A DNA stretch of 64,000 nucleotides from GCA-2697345 sp045565015 (GCA_045565015.1 JBJLGD010000038.1:36977-100976); one strand, 5' to 3'; shown: positions 1 through 9,611, counted from the stretch's first letter. Notes: generated by a model not told the origin, from the letters alone. Translations and numbers: made by a program.

Positions 1-151
1 ATATAGTTAAAGATATACTTAATTGCCTTATTTTCTAAAAATTTAACTTGCTTTGAATTTGAAATTAGGCATTAAATTATTTTATTGAATTATTGAGGAT
101 AGCTTTTGATATTAGAAATGTAACTGAAAATAAATTTTTTTTATTGAAAAT

Positions 152-1327
152 CTAAACTGATAACGCCTCAAGACCTGGTAAAGATTTTCCTTCCAGCCAC
201 TCCAAAAAAGCACCGCCAGCAGTTGAAATATAAGTAAATTTTTTTGCTGAATGTGTTTGATTTAATGCGGCGATTGTATCGCCTCCGCCTGCAACTGAAA
301 TTATTTTCTCTGCCTTAGTTAATTTGGCTACGAAACTAGCAATTTTATTGGTCGCAGAGTCATAGGGTTTGAATTCAAATGCTCCTAATGGGCCGTTCCA
401 TAATAGTGTTTTTGAGTTAAGCAATACGGACTCTATATTTTTTATAGTTGCTGGCCCTGCGTCTAATATCATCTTATTTTCTGGGCATTGGTTTACATTC
501 AAAGTAACGCTCATTGTATCATTTGGGTCGTTCGCGGTAACTAAGTCATGCGGTAGATGAACTTTACAACCAATGGATTTTGCATTTTCTAAGATTAATT
601 TAGCAGTATGATTCATATGTTTTTCATTAAGAGACTTACCAATTTCAAAATTTTGAGCTTTCAAAAAAGTATTGGCCATACCGCCACCAACTATAAGGTG
701 ATCAACTTTTTTTATAAGATTATTTATGAGATCTAACTTAGAAGATATTTTAGATCCACCTATTATAGCTGTCAAAGGTAAAGTAGGTTTTTGAAATAGT
801 GCTCCTAAGGCCTTCAGTTCAGCTTCCATAGAAAATCCCATGAAACTTGGTAATAGTTTTGCCAAGCCGTCAGTCGAGCTATGAGATCTGTGACTGGCTG
901 AGAAGGCATCGTTTACATAAAAATCGCCCAAGTCAGCAAGCTTTTGCGAAAAGCTGATATCATTTTGTTCTTCTCCGGGGTTGAAACGAAGGTTTTCTAA
1001 AAGTGCTATTTTATCCTGTTTAAGACCTTTTAGGTCTTCTTTTTTTGGATTATTTAATAAAATAATACTCTTATGTAAAACACTTTCTAAGGATGGTATA
1101 ATGTGTTTAAGGGATAAACTTTCAACATATCTCCCTTTGGGCCGCCCATAATGAGACATGAGAATTGGCGTTCCGTTATTCGATATTATATAATTAATAG
1201 TTGGAACAATAGCTTTAATCCTTGTTACGTCAGTCACTTTCCCATTTACAGTTGGTAAATTCAAATCAACTCGAACGAGAATCTTTTTATTAGAGATATT
1301 AAGATCTCTTAAAGTTTTATAACACAA
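152..1327 (-). CDS. pgk: Phosphoglycerate kinase
   Basis: Cytosolic glycolytic/gluconeogenic enzyme that moves the acyl phosphate of 1,3-bisphosphoglycerate to ADP. The 391 residues match the usual family length. The N-terminal substrate-binding stretch KILVRVDLNLP, the SHYGRPKG segment and the C-terminal nucleotide-site SVAGGGDT followed by STAGGAFLEWLEG are all visible. The start is a TTG, chosen because GGAG lies 8 bases upstream and no ATG fits better. It lies downstream of gap on the same strand; the 150-base spacer contains a 22-bp tandem repeat. Identification is secure. Confidence 0.97.
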   Translation of the reverse strand: MCYKTLRDLNISNKKILVRVDLNLPTVNGKVTDVTRIKAIVPTINYIISNNGTPILMSHYGRPKGRYVESLSLKHIIPSLESVLHKSIILLNNPKKEDLKGLKQDKIALLENLRFNPGEEQNDISFSQKLADLGDFYVNDAFSASHRSHSSTDGLAKLLPSFMGFSMEAELKALGALFQKPTLPLTAIIGGSKISSKLDLINNLIKKVDHLIVGGGMANTFLKAQNFEIGKSLNEKHMNHTAKLILENAKSIGCKVHLPHDLVTANDPNDTMSVTLNVNQCPENKMILDAGPATIKNIESVLLNSKTLLWNGPLGAFEFKPYDSATNKIASFVAKLTKAEKIISVAGGGDTIAALNQTHSAKKFTYISTAGGAFLEWLEGKSLPGLEALSV

Positions 1328-1368
1328 TGATTAGTCTCCAAAACTTTTGTCTATTTAACTAAGAATTT

Positions 1369-1456
1369 GTTGTAATCCAAAGTTATTTTTGTTGTAATCC
1401 AAAGTTATTTTTGTTGTAAGCCAAAGTTATTTTTGTTGTAAGCCAAAGTTATTATT
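1369..1456. repeat. Four tandem copies of a 22-bp unit between gap and pgk
   Basis: The unit GTTGTAAKCCAAAGTTATTT plus two bases recurs with exact 22-bp period, starting at 1369, 1391, 1413 and 1435. The first two copies read AATCC and the last two AAGCC at the variable position, and the final copy diverges in its last bases. It lies in the gap-pgk spacer. It may be a replication-slippage array or a repeated protein or RNA site; nothing in the sequence decides this. Confidence 0.9.
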
Positions 1457-1479
1457 ATGTCAGTAACCTTAGTCACCTG

Positions 1480-2478
1480 TTATATAGTCCCCATGATCTT
1501 TGCAATATCAACCATCCGGCAAGAAAATCCCCACTCGTTATCGTACCACGCCAATATACGAACGAGCTTTTTCCCTACCACTTTGGTTTGATCAGGAGCA
1601 AATATTGATGAGAATGATGAGTGATTGAAGTCTATGGATACTTTGGGTTCTGCGTCATAGGAAACAATTCTACCTAATGCAGTAAGTGATGCTGCTTTTA
1701 CTATCGAGTTAACTTCTTCAATTGAGGTTATTTTTTGGGCGATAAAAGTCAAATCTACAGCTGAAACATTTGGAGTAGGGACACGAATGGCTGATCCATC
1801 AAGCTTTCCTTCCAGATCGGGTATCACAGCCCCTATGGCTTTTGCAGCTCCAGTGGAGGTTGGAATCATTGAAAGCGCTGCTGCTCGAGACCTGTATAAA
1901 TCTTTATGTCGTTTATCCAGTATTGATTGGTCGGCGGTATAACTGTGTATTGTCGTCATAATACCATGATCAATCCCAATAGAATTATTTAAAATTTTAG
2001 CAATAGGTGCCAAACAATTAGTTGTGCAGGAACCATTTGAGATAATTTTGTCTTCTGCGGTTAGTGAATTTTCATTAACTCCAAAAACTATAGTTTTATC
2101 AGCGTTTTCTGCAGGTGCAGAAATCAAGACTTTTTTTGCTCCTTGTTCAAGGTGCACTAAGGTATCTTTTTTTGAATTAAATTTGCCAGTACACTCTAAA
2201 ACGACATCTACATCAGTCCAATTAAGTTCCTTAGGATTGTATGTCGAAAAAATTCTTATTGGACCGGTTCCACAATCAATATAACCTTCTCCAAAACTTA
2301 TATCTTTAGGAAACTTTCCATGGACAGAATCGTATTTCAATAGGTGCACAATTGTTTCTAGGGGACCAGTAGCATTAATTGCTTTAATTTTTACGTCTGT
2401 TCTACCACTTTCTATTATACTTGATAATATACAGCGTCCTATTCGTCCAAACCCATTTATGCCAATATTAATAGCCAT
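1480..2478 (-). CDS. gap: Type I glyceraldehyde-3-phosphate dehydrogenase
   Basis: Oxidises and phosphorylates glyceraldehyde-3-phosphate. It has an N-terminal Rossmann motif INGFGRIGR, the catalytic SCTTNC with Cys151, and His178 in TTIHSY. The length of 332 is normal. The start is ATG with an AGGGAA ribosome site. Odd point: after the second beta strand the usual AIND is AINATG, so the acidic residue that normally selects NAD over NADP (Asp32 in Bacillus numbering) is Ala36. This hints at relaxed or NADP-preferring use (inference). It probably forms a glycolytic unit with downstream pgk. Confidence 0.96.
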   Translation of the reverse strand: MAINIGINGFGRIGRCILSSIIESGRTDVKIKAINATGPLETIVHLLKYDSVHGKFPKDISFGEGYIDCGTGPIRIFSTYNPKELNWTDVDVVLECTGKFNSKKDTLVHLEQGAKKVLISAPAENADKTIVFGVNENSLTAEDKIISNGSCTTNCLAPIAKILNNSIGIDHGIMTTIHSYTADQSILDKRHKDLYRSRAAALSMIPTSTGAAKAIGAVIPDLEGKLDGSAIRVPTPNVSAVDLTFIAQKITSIEEVNSIVKAASLTALGRIVSYDAEPKVSIDFNHSSFSSIFAPDQTKVVGKKLVRILAWYDNEWGFSCRMVDIAKIMGTI

Positions 2479-2643
2479 AATATTTTCCCTTTTTATTTTG
2501 ATTCACTGACTAGTTAAAAAACATTTTTAGACTACAAAACCTAAGATGAATATACAGGTTTAGTATCAATATTACATAATTTTATTAGACGTTAAATGCT
2601 TAGTTAGTAAATAACACTAAAATATAATTTTAATATTTGGCGT

Positions 2644-2973
2644 TCAATATATTTTTTCTTCAATATCATTAGCTATGGCTTCAGCTTGAGTTATAAGTTC
2701 GGTCAATCTACTAAATGATTCTTCCGATATGGAGGAACTGCTATTAGAATTTATTAAAGTTTTCGAGCTTTTAGCTTGGTTTATTACTTCATCAGCTATT
2801 ATCAAGCTAATAATTAACAGCATTTTTGATTCTGATAGTTTTTGATTATTTGAATTTAACTTTTTAGCTTCTTGATCTAACAGGTTTGCAGCAGATTCTA
2901 ACGCAGCTTCTTCCCCTGGAGAACATGCCATTTGAAAATCGTAACCACCTATCTTTATGTTTAAATCTGGCAT
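2644..2973 (-). CDS. zapA: Cell division protein ZapA
   Basis: Small FtsZ-associated protein that promotes Z-ring bundling at midcell. The 109 residues have the ZapA layout: an N-terminal beta segment (LNIKIGGYDFQMACSPGEE), then a long helix with the LLIISLIIADEV core and a polar coiled-coil tail. Its ATG shares one base with the stop codon of the upstream coiled-coil gene (TAATG), so the two are translationally coupled. Position between gap and tkt fits other alphaproteobacteria. Sequence divergence is high, as usual for ZapA. Confidence 0.85.
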   Translation of the reverse strand: MPDLNIKIGGYDFQMACSPGEEAALESAANLLDQEAKKLNSNNQKLSESKMLLIISLIIADEVINQAKSSKTLINSNSSSSISEESFSRLTELITQAEAIANDIEEKIY

Positions 2974-3356
2974 TAGCTTTGCCCTTGTATGAGTATCGGA
3001 TCAATTGCCTTTAAGATTTCATCTATCTCGGCCAAATCCCTTGCTCTTAACGCGTTTAAATTAGTGATCTCAGCGCGAAGGGAGTTATTTATTTGATCAG
3101 ATAGATCAGTTTGCTCGTTTTCTGCGAGATCAAAGTTTTTATTATGTTCTTGTAGTTCAGTAACAACTTTTAGTAAACGAATATTTTCTGTTTCTTGGGC
3201 CTCAAGTTGATCCGTAAGTATTAGTATGTGCTGTTCCAGTCGGTTCGACCTCTCAATATTTGGATGAATGTTTGATTTTGACAATGTGTTAGTAAGAGCA
3301 GCTATACGGTCTAATGCTTTCGCCAACCTTATCTCTAGTTCTTCTAGTTCTTGCAT
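2973..3356 (-). CDS. Coiled-coil protein of unknown function, coupled to zapA
   Basis: 127 residues, almost entirely charged heptad-like helix (for example ELEELEIRLAKALDRIAAL at residues 3-21), with no Cys, membrane segment or signal peptide. The ATG follows a GGAGGAG ribosome site. It overlaps the zapA start by one base and is divergent from tkt. I do not recognise a named family. The coupling suggests a ZapA or divisome partner, similar in concept to ZapB, but that is inference. Confidence 0.75.
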   Translation of the reverse strand: MQELEELEIRLAKALDRIAALTNTLSKSNIHPNIERSNRLEQHILILTDQLEAQETENIRLLKVVTELQEHNKNFDLAENEQTDLSDQINNSLRAEITNLNALRARDLAEIDEILKAIDPILIQGQS

Positions 3357-3544
3357 AACTCCTCCAGAACATAATTAGCTATACAATAACTATAAAAAAA
3401 AATTAAATAAAATCCATAATAAAATTCAAATAAAGAAAATATAAATTAAATACCTTTTTGATGGTAGTTTTGCTAACTGAATGTTACTTAAAACATTAAA
3501 TAGTTATATAAATTCTACTAACATATTTAAAAAAAGGAAAAAAA

Positions 3545-5563
3545 GTGGATATCTCGTTACTTCGAAAAAATTATCCCGACCATTGGACGCTTGCTACTGC
3601 CATTAGGGTGCTTACACTTGATGCCGTTGCCAAAGCAAAATCAGGGCATTCAGGGATGCCAATGGGCATGGCTGATGTCGCAACAGTGCTTTTTAAAAAC
3701 CATATGCGTTTTGATCCGGCTGTTCCCAATTGGAGTGATAGAGATAGATTTATTTTGTCTGCGGGACATGGATCAATGCTACTTTACTCCCTTTTGTACC
3801 TTACCGGCTATCCCGATATGACGCTTACAGATTTAAAGAATTTTCGTCAATTAGGAGCGAAAACAGCAGGACATCCAGAGTTTGGCTTTGCTGGTGGAAT
3901 AGAAACAACTACTGGGCCGCTCGGTCAAGGGTTAGCAAATGCTGTTGGTTTTGCTGTAGCAGAAGAACATCTAAGGGCACGGTTTGGAAAAAACCTGGTT
4001 AGTCATTTTACTTATGTTATCGCTGGAGACGGGTGTCTTATGGAGGGTGTAAGTCAGGAAGCTATTAGTCTTGCAGGCCGCCAACAGTTAAGTAAGATGA
4101 TTGTCTTTTGGGATAATAATAATATTACAATAGATGGTGAGGTCGGTATTACTGATCGTACAAATCAAAGACTAAGGTTTGAGGCTTCTGGTTGGCACGT
4201 ACAAGAAGTCAATGGACATGACCCTAATGCTATTGACAGGGCTATAAGAATTGCAAAAAATTCTGCTAAACCTTCTATGATAGCATGTAAAACCCACATA
4301 GCATTAGGCTCTGCAGCTCAGGATACACCAAAGGGTCATGGTGCTTTGACAGATGCAGATTTAATAACTCAAACCCGGCAAGCTTACGGTTGGCCCTATC
4401 CATCGTTTGAAATACCGAAAGAAGTTCTAGAAAATTGGGCGAATATCGGTCGAAGAGGGGCTCGTGATAGACTAGCGTGGGATAAACGTTTAGAACAAAC
4501 ATCCAGTAGAAAACGTAAAGAGTTTCAGCGTTCAATCTCAGGTCAATTACCAATAAATTTATCAAATAAGATTGGATCTTTAAAAAAACAATTGTTTGCA
4601 GATTCACCTGAAATGGCTACCAGAGAAGCATCACAAGTAGTTTTAGAAACTATAAATCATTTGATACCTGAATCATTTGGTGGATCAGCTGATTTAACGG
4701 GTTCGAATAATACCTTAACAAAAGATTTAACTATATTTTCACCAGAAAATAGGATTGGTCGATATATCTATTATGGTATAAGAGAACATGGAATGGCAGC
4801 TGCAATGAACGGTATGGCACTCCATGGAGGTATAAAACCATACGGAGGCACTTTTATGTGTTTTACCGATTATGCTAGGGGCGCACTTCGACTTTCGGCG
4901 CTTATGCAACAGTCTGTAACGTATGTGATGACGCATGACTCGATTGGTTTAGGGGAGGATGGGCCTACTCATCAACCTGTCGAACACTTATCAATGTTAC
5001 GAGCTACACCCAATATTAACGTATTTAGGCCTGCCGATGCTATAGAAACCGCGGAGGCTTGGGAATTAGCTATAAACGCTTCTGGAACTCCAAGTGTTTT
5101 GGCGCTATCAAGACAAAAACTGAAAACAGTTCGAACAAAACATACTCGCAAAAATCAAGTTTCTTTAGGAGCTTACATTCTCGCAGAGGCTGTTAATAAA
5201 AGAAAAGCTATATTAATGGCAACAGGATCAGAAGTTGGAATTGCGCTCTTAGCCAAAAAACTATTAGAAGATCAAGGAGTTGGTGTTCGGGTGGTATCTA
5301 TGCCTTGTTGGGAATTATTTGAAGCTCAAGATCAATCATACCGTCGGAAAGTCCTACCTTCCGGACCTGTAAGGGTAGCTATTGAAGCGGGAGTTAATTT
5401 TGGTTGGGATAAATGGCTCTTGGGAGAAAAAGGCAAGTCTGGACGTTCGGCATTTATAGGTATGGAGGGCTTTGGTGCTTCTGCCCCAGCGGATGAGCTA
5501 TATAAGCACTTCAGTATCACTCCCCAATCTATAGCTAAAAGGGTTTTAGAGTTAATCTCTTAA
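3545..5563 (+). CDS. tkt: Transketolase
   Basis: TPP-dependent transfer of two-carbon ketol units in the pentose phosphate pathway. At 672 residues it has normal length. Visible features are the N-terminal SAGHGSMLLYSLLYL, the TPP/metal motif GDGCLMEGVSQEA followed by WDNNNI, the central GSADLTGSN, and GIREHGMAAAMNG of the Pyr domain. The start is GTG, supported by AGGA about 7 bases upstream. It is the first plus-strand gene and is divergent from the zapA pair. Confidence 0.97.
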   Translation: MDISLLRKNYPDHWTLATAIRVLTLDAVAKAKSGHSGMPMGMADVATVLFKNHMRFDPAVPNWSDRDRFILSAGHGSMLLYSLLYLTGYPDMTLTDLKNFRQLGAKTAGHPEFGFAGGIETTTGPLGQGLANAVGFAVAEEHLRARFGKNLVSHFTYVIAGDGCLMEGVSQEAISLAGRQQLSKMIVFWDNNNITIDGEVGITDRTNQRLRFEASGWHVQEVNGHDPNAIDRAIRIAKNSAKPSMIACKTHIALGSAAQDTPKGHGALTDADLITQTRQAYGWPYPSFEIPKEVLENWANIGRRGARDRLAWDKRLEQTSSRKRKEFQRSISGQLPINLSNKIGSLKKQLFADSPEMATREASQVVLETINHLIPESFGGSADLTGSNNTLTKDLTIFSPENRIGRYIYYGIREHGMAAAMNGMALHGGIKPYGGTFMCFTDYARGALRLSALMQQSVTYVMTHDSIGLGEDGPTHQPVEHLSMLRATPNINVFRPADAIETAEAWELAINASGTPSVLALSRQKLKTVRTKHTRKNQVSLGAYILAEAVNKRKAILMATGSEVGIALLAKKLLEDQGVGVRVVSMPCWELFEAQDQSYRRKVLPSGPVRVAIEAGVNFGWDKWLLGEKGKSGRSAFIGMEGFGASAPADELYKHFSITPQSIAKRVLELIS

Positions 5564-5591
5564 AGAATTTTTTTTATATTAATTTATTTTG

Positions 5592-5954
5592 TTAAGAGTT
5601 CGCTTCACGAATCTTTTTTGCGGCATCCTTATCATAAGTAATATTCTGTTCCTCTAATAGCGCATCTAATTCTCCAGATAACGTCATTTCTGTAATAATA
5701 TCACAGCCACCGATGAACTCCCCATTTACATACAGTTGAGGAATGGTTGGCCAATCAGAATAAGTCTTGATACCTGATCGTACAGCTTCATCAGCCAGCA
5801 CATTTATATCCTTATATTCAACATTCATGTAGTTCAGTATTCCTGAAACTTTATTTGAAAAGCCGCATTGTGGCATGGTCTTAGTACCCTTCATAAAAAG
5901 TACTACCTCATTACTTTTAACAGTTTCTTTGATAATTTCATTAGCATCGGACAT
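5592..5954 (-). CDS. grxD: Monothiol glutaredoxin (Grx4/GrxD family)
   Basis: Binds glutathione-ligated [2Fe-2S] clusters and works with BolA in iron-sulfur trafficking. The 120-residue protein carries the monothiol motif CGFS inside MPQCGFSNKV, then WPTIPQLYVNGEFIGGCDI, which is the GSH-binding region. It lies 27 bases downstream of bolA on the same strand, and purL precedes both; this cluster recurs in alphaproteobacteria. An ATG with GGGGAAAG upstream sets the start. Confidence 0.96.
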   Translation of the reverse strand: MSDANEIIKETVKSNEVVLFMKGTKTMPQCGFSNKVSGILNYMNVEYKDINVLADEAVRSGIKTYSDWPTIPQLYVNGEFIGGCDIITEMTLSGELDALLEEQNITYDKDAAKKIREANS

Positions 5955-5981
5955 AAGCTTTCCCCTTTAATAATATTTTGG

Positions 5982-6224
5982 CTAATTTGGTACTTTTGTA
6001 GTTAAAGCCAAGGCGTGTAGCACCCCATTTGAACCATCCATCTTACCTTTCAAGGCTGCATAGACGGCTCTCTGCTGTTGAACACGGTTTTTACCTCTAA
6101 AACTTTCATCGGTAACTTCGGCAGCGTAATGATTTCCGTCTCCGGCAAGGTCAGTAATTACTATCTTTGCATCAGGGAATGTCTCTTTCAGTAGACTCTC
6201 TATTTCTATAGCTTGCATAGCCAT
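5982..6224 (-). CDS. bolA: BolA family protein
   Basis: 80 residues with the BolA fold: N-terminal helix (IEIESLLKETFPDAKIVITD), then GDGNHYAAEV and the FRGKNRVQQQRAVYAALKG core. It partners with the adjacent monothiol glutaredoxin in Fe-S cluster binding or delivery. The conserved His of the GNHY segment, a cluster ligand in BolA-Grx heterodimers, is present. AGGAG lies about 10 bases before the first ATG. A second ATG two codons in is an equally possible start. Confidence 0.92.
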   Translation of the reverse strand: MAMQAIEIESLLKETFPDAKIVITDLAGDGNHYAAEVTDESFRGKNRVQQQRAVYAALKGKMDGSNGVLHALALTTKVPN

Positions 6225-6291
6225 TTATCCACAACTCCTTTTACCCTCCTTTTAGAAATAGTTACTGTTTAAAGGTCTTACAAGTGGTTAG

Positions 6292-8451
6292 TTAACTAAA
6301 AAGGACTTTGAAGCTATTTTCATATAAGCTGTTTAATTCCCCTAATGAGGTTACATTCTCACCGATTTGTATTTCATCATGAATAAACTCTCCAATAATT
6401 TTTATTGGTATAGACTGAGAATTAGCGGAACTAATTAATCTTTTTGCCTTAGATACAGGTACCCCCACTAAGTACCTCCCCTGATCTTCACCAAAAAGTA
6501 GTTCATTTTCCTGCTGCGATATTTTAAAGCCAAGTCCAGCATTGTTAGCCATCTCAAACATAGACATGACTACGCCACCGTCAGATAGGTCAGTACATAC
6601 CTCGATGAGAGAAGCGTGTTCTCTTATAAACAAACCATTTCGCTTTTCATTTACGAGATCTACTTTTGGACAGTCGCCTTCCTCTTTTTTAAACATTTCA
6701 GCCAGTATTGCCGATTGCCCTACCTCTCCGGAAGTTTCTCCAATAAGTATTGCTTGATAACCAACCTCAACCTTCCCATTAATGATATTTTTAAAATTCT
6801 TTATTAGACCGATAGCTCCAATTGTTGGGGTTGGTAGTATCGCAGTACCATCAGTTTCATTATATAATGAGACGTTACCTGAAACTACTGGCATATCTAG
6901 TTTTTTTACGGCGTCGGTTATTCCTTTTATTGATTCAACTAACTGACCCATAATTTCTGGTTTTTCCGGATTCCCAAAATTAAGATTGTCTGTGATCGCT
7001 AAAGGAATTGCGCCTACTGCAGTTAAATTTCTAAAGGCTTCTGCTACAGCTTGCTTTCCACCTTCCCTTGGATTTGCTTTAACATAACGAGGAGTTACAT
7101 CACTTGTAAATGCAATTGCTTTTACTGAATTTGGAATTTTTACAATACCAGCGGATGAACCTGAAGAAAGAATAGTATTAGCCATAACCTCACCATCATA
7201 TTGCTCCCAAATCCAATTTTTTTTACAATAATTTGGACTAGAGACTAATACTTTCAATCCCTCAATTGGATTAAATTTTGGAAGCTTATCTTTTACGCTA
7301 TTTTTTGATGTTGCGGTCCACGGTCTATTATACTCGGGAGCATTCCCTGAGAGCGCCTTCAAAGGTAATTCAGCTTTAATTTCATCATTAAAAAATATTA
7401 AAAATTTATCTTCAGCAATAGTTTTCCCAATAATAGCAAAATCTAAATCCCATTTTTCAAAAATCAATTTTGCCTCTTCATCGGATCCTGGCTTTAGTAC
7501 CATTAGCATACGCTCTTGAGTTTCACTTAACATCATTTCATACGGGGTCATGTTGGACTCTCTTGTTGGTACTTTGTTTAAATCCAACTTAATACCCAGA
7601 TTACCCTTATCCCCCATTTCTACGGCAGAGCATGTCAGACCAGCGGCGCCCATATCTTGTATAGAGATTACAGCGTCGGTTGCCATGAGCTCTTGGCACG
7701 CCTCCATTAACCGTTTTTCTGTAAAGGGATCTCCAATTTGTACATTTGGCCGTCGTTCTTCAATGAACTCATCAAATTCAGTAGACGCCATTGTAGCACC
7801 TCCAACCCCATCTCTACCTGTTTTAGCTCCTACATAAACAACCGGCATACCAACACCTGAGGCAGCAGAATAAAAAATTTTATCGATATCTACTAAGCCG
7901 GCTGCAAAAGCATTAACAAGACAGTTACCGTTGTAAGAGGGATGAAAACGAGTTTCCCCTCCAACATTTGGGACGCCAAAACAGTTCCCATAACCTCCAA
8001 TTCCTGCTACGACACCATTGACAAGTTGCTTTGTCTTTTCATGACTGGGGTGACCAAATGAAAGTGAATTCATAGTAGCAATTGGTCGGGCTCCCATAGT
8101 GAAGACATCTCTAAGTATACCACCAACCCCTGTCGCTGCTCCTTGATAGGGCTCAATATAGGATGGGTGATTGTGGCTTTCCATCTTGAAAACAATTGCT
8201 TGACCATCTCCAATGTCAACTATGCCAGCGTTTTCACCGGGTCCGCATACGACCTGTTTGCCCGTTGATGGAAGGTCTCGTAACCATTTTTTGGATGATT
8301 TATAAGAGCAGTGCTCATTCCACATCGCAGAGAATATACCTAACTCAGTGAAAGTAGGTTCGCGATTTAGAATTTTTAATATTTTAGAATATTCATCTTG
8401 CTTCAAACCATGTTTGGATATTAATTCATCTGATAAAAGTGGTTCTTTCAT
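6292..8451 (-). CDS. purL: Phosphoribosylformylglycinamidine synthase, small PurL type
   Basis: ATP-dependent conversion of FGAR to FGAM in purine synthesis. At 719 residues it is the short PurL that needs separate PurS and PurQ, neither of which is in this window. Visible are NEHCSYKSSKKWL near residue 45, FKMESHNHPS with the catalytic-region His, GVGGILRD, and in the second half ITDNLNFGNP and VSGNVSLYNE. The ATG follows AT-rich leader sequence with no strong ribosome site. It heads the purL-bolA-grxD block. Confidence 0.97.
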   Translation of the reverse strand: MKEPLLSDELISKHGLKQDEYSKILKILNREPTFTELGIFSAMWNEHCSYKSSKKWLRDLPSTGKQVVCGPGENAGIVDIGDGQAIVFKMESHNHPSYIEPYQGAATGVGGILRDVFTMGARPIATMNSLSFGHPSHEKTKQLVNGVVAGIGGYGNCFGVPNVGGETRFHPSYNGNCLVNAFAAGLVDIDKIFYSAASGVGMPVVYVGAKTGRDGVGGATMASTEFDEFIEERRPNVQIGDPFTEKRLMEACQELMATDAVISIQDMGAAGLTCSAVEMGDKGNLGIKLDLNKVPTRESNMTPYEMMLSETQERMLMVLKPGSDEEAKLIFEKWDLDFAIIGKTIAEDKFLIFFNDEIKAELPLKALSGNAPEYNRPWTATSKNSVKDKLPKFNPIEGLKVLVSSPNYCKKNWIWEQYDGEVMANTILSSGSSAGIVKIPNSVKAIAFTSDVTPRYVKANPREGGKQAVAEAFRNLTAVGAIPLAITDNLNFGNPEKPEIMGQLVESIKGITDAVKKLDMPVVSGNVSLYNETDGTAILPTPTIGAIGLIKNFKNIINGKVEVGYQAILIGETSGEVGQSAILAEMFKKEEGDCPKVDLVNEKRNGLFIREHASLIEVCTDLSDGGVVMSMFEMANNAGLGFKISQQENELLFGEDQGRYLVGVPVSKAKRLISSANSQSIPIKIIGEFIHDEIQIGENVTSLGELNSLYENSFKVLFS

Positions 8452-8529
8452 TATTTAATTTCCTATAATAAATATGTTCATAGTAAATTAATTCTAGATT
8501 ATTTAAAAGATTAGTTTTAGTCGTATTGA

Positions 8530-8564
8530 GACAAAAAAAAATGGCTGATTTAAATTTCAGCCAT
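8530..8564 (-). terminator. Rho-independent terminator on the minus strand
   Basis: Perfect 8-bp arms ATGGCTGA (8541-8548) and TCAGCCAT (8557-8564), with further A-T pairing in the loop, are followed on the minus strand by a run of about nine T. It lies 140 bases past the LysR stop codon and about 90 bases past a separate promoter-like sequence, so it could end either transcript. Confidence 0.75.
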
Positions 8565-8655
8565 TAGATTATAAGGAGGAGATAAGTATGATTGTTATGT
8601 AATTAGCTACTCTAATTATTTCTTTCAAACAATAGTAATTTCCATTTTCTGCGTC

Positions 8656-8686
8656 ATAACAGGTATGCGCAAAACGCATGTCTCAA
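8656..8686 (-). promoter_or_regulatory. Promoter-like sequence with a dyad in its spacer
   Basis: Read on the minus strand, TTGAGA (8686-8681) and TGTTAT (8661-8656) are 19 bases apart. The spacer holds the perfect dyad ATGCG-N5-CGCAT (8665-8679). Downstream there is no gene longer than 10 codons before the terminator at 8564-8530. A regulated short transcript of roughly 115 nt is possible (inference). Confidence 0.35.
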
Positions 8687-8708
8687 TAGTTAATTCAAGC
8701 TTTTAAAC

Positions 8709-9611
8709 TTAATCATAGAGCGATTTAGCTTTTTGACGTTGTATAGTAATTTCTTTTACGACAAAGTCTCTAAAGGCTGCAATTCTTTTTGATTGCCTAA
8801 GTTCTTCGGGGTAAGCTAAAAAAACTGGTACCTCGTTTGATGAAACCCCTGGTAATATTCTTACCAGTTCTGGGTTATCTATTGCCACATAATCGGGTAA
8901 AACACCAATACCTAGTCCAAATCTAACGGCCTGCAGTACACCAAAATAATTATTAACTGTCAGTATTTTTTTTAAGTCATAACTCAGTAATTCTCTGACC
9001 AGAGTTTCACCAGCTGCAACCTGTTCTGAGCTAATACTTTGGAAAACAATCCTATGGTTTCTAAGTTCTTGAAGTGATTCAGGTGGGTTGATATTTTTCA
9101 TATATGATTTACTGGCGTATAAACACATTTGAACACTCATAAGTCGTTTTCTAACGAGATCCGCCTGGCTTGGTTCTTTCATCCTAATCGCTACATCCGC
9201 TTCTCTCATTGGCAAATCTAAAACACGTTCAACTAACATCAGATCAATATTCAGTTCAGGGTACTCAGAAAAAAGTGTAGATAATCTGGGCGCTAACCAA
9301 AGTGAGCCAAAGCCAGTCGTAGTAGTTACACGTAATTCTCCAAAAACTTCATCTTCACTATCTCTGATTCTAGCACTGGCGGCTTCTAGCCTTTTTGACA
9401 TTGATCTAGTCGCATCAAATAAAAGCTCGCCTTGTTCTGTGAGAATCAATCCCCTCGCATGTCTATGAAATAAAATAGTATTGAGTGACTCTTCTAAAGC
9501 TCGAATTTGGCGTGAAACAGCTGATTGAGATAAGTGAATATTATCCCCTGCGTGAGTAAGGCTACCGGCATCAGCTACCGCGTGAAAGACCCGAAGTTTA
9601 TCCCAATCCAT
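8709..9611 (-). CDS. LysR family transcriptional regulator
   Basis: 300 residues with an N-terminal winged helix-turn-helix (residues 1-60; GSLTHAGDNIHLSQSAVSRQ) and a type 2 periplasmic-binding-like effector domain. It is transcribed away from the IOR gene, and the 154-base gap holds a dyad that could be its operator, so it probably controls that gene and itself. The effector cannot be read from sequence. ATG start; the methionine is followed by DWDKLRVFHAV, typical for a subgroup of alphaproteobacterial LysR proteins. Confidence 0.93.
   Translation of the reverse strand: MDWDKLRVFHAVADAGSLTHAGDNIHLSQSAVSRQIRALEESLNTILFHRHARGLILTEQGELLFDATRSMSKRLEAASARIRDSEDEVFGELRVTTTTGFGSLWLAPRLSTLFSEYPELNIDLMLVERVLDLPMREADVAIRMKEPSQADLVRKRLMSVQMCLYASKSYMKNINPPESLQELRNHRIVFQSISSEQVAAGETLVRELLSYDLKKILTVNNYFGVLQAVRFGLGIGVLPDYVAIDNPELVRILPGVSSNEVPVFLAYPEELRQSKRIAAFRDFVVKEITIQRQKAKSLYD

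Noticed and set aside
8570..8600. Tiny plus-strand frame with a near-perfect ribosome site (AAGGAGGAG, then ATG)
   Set aside because: Only four codons before a stop and no gene follows in frame; noted only as part of the unexplained purL-LysR gap.
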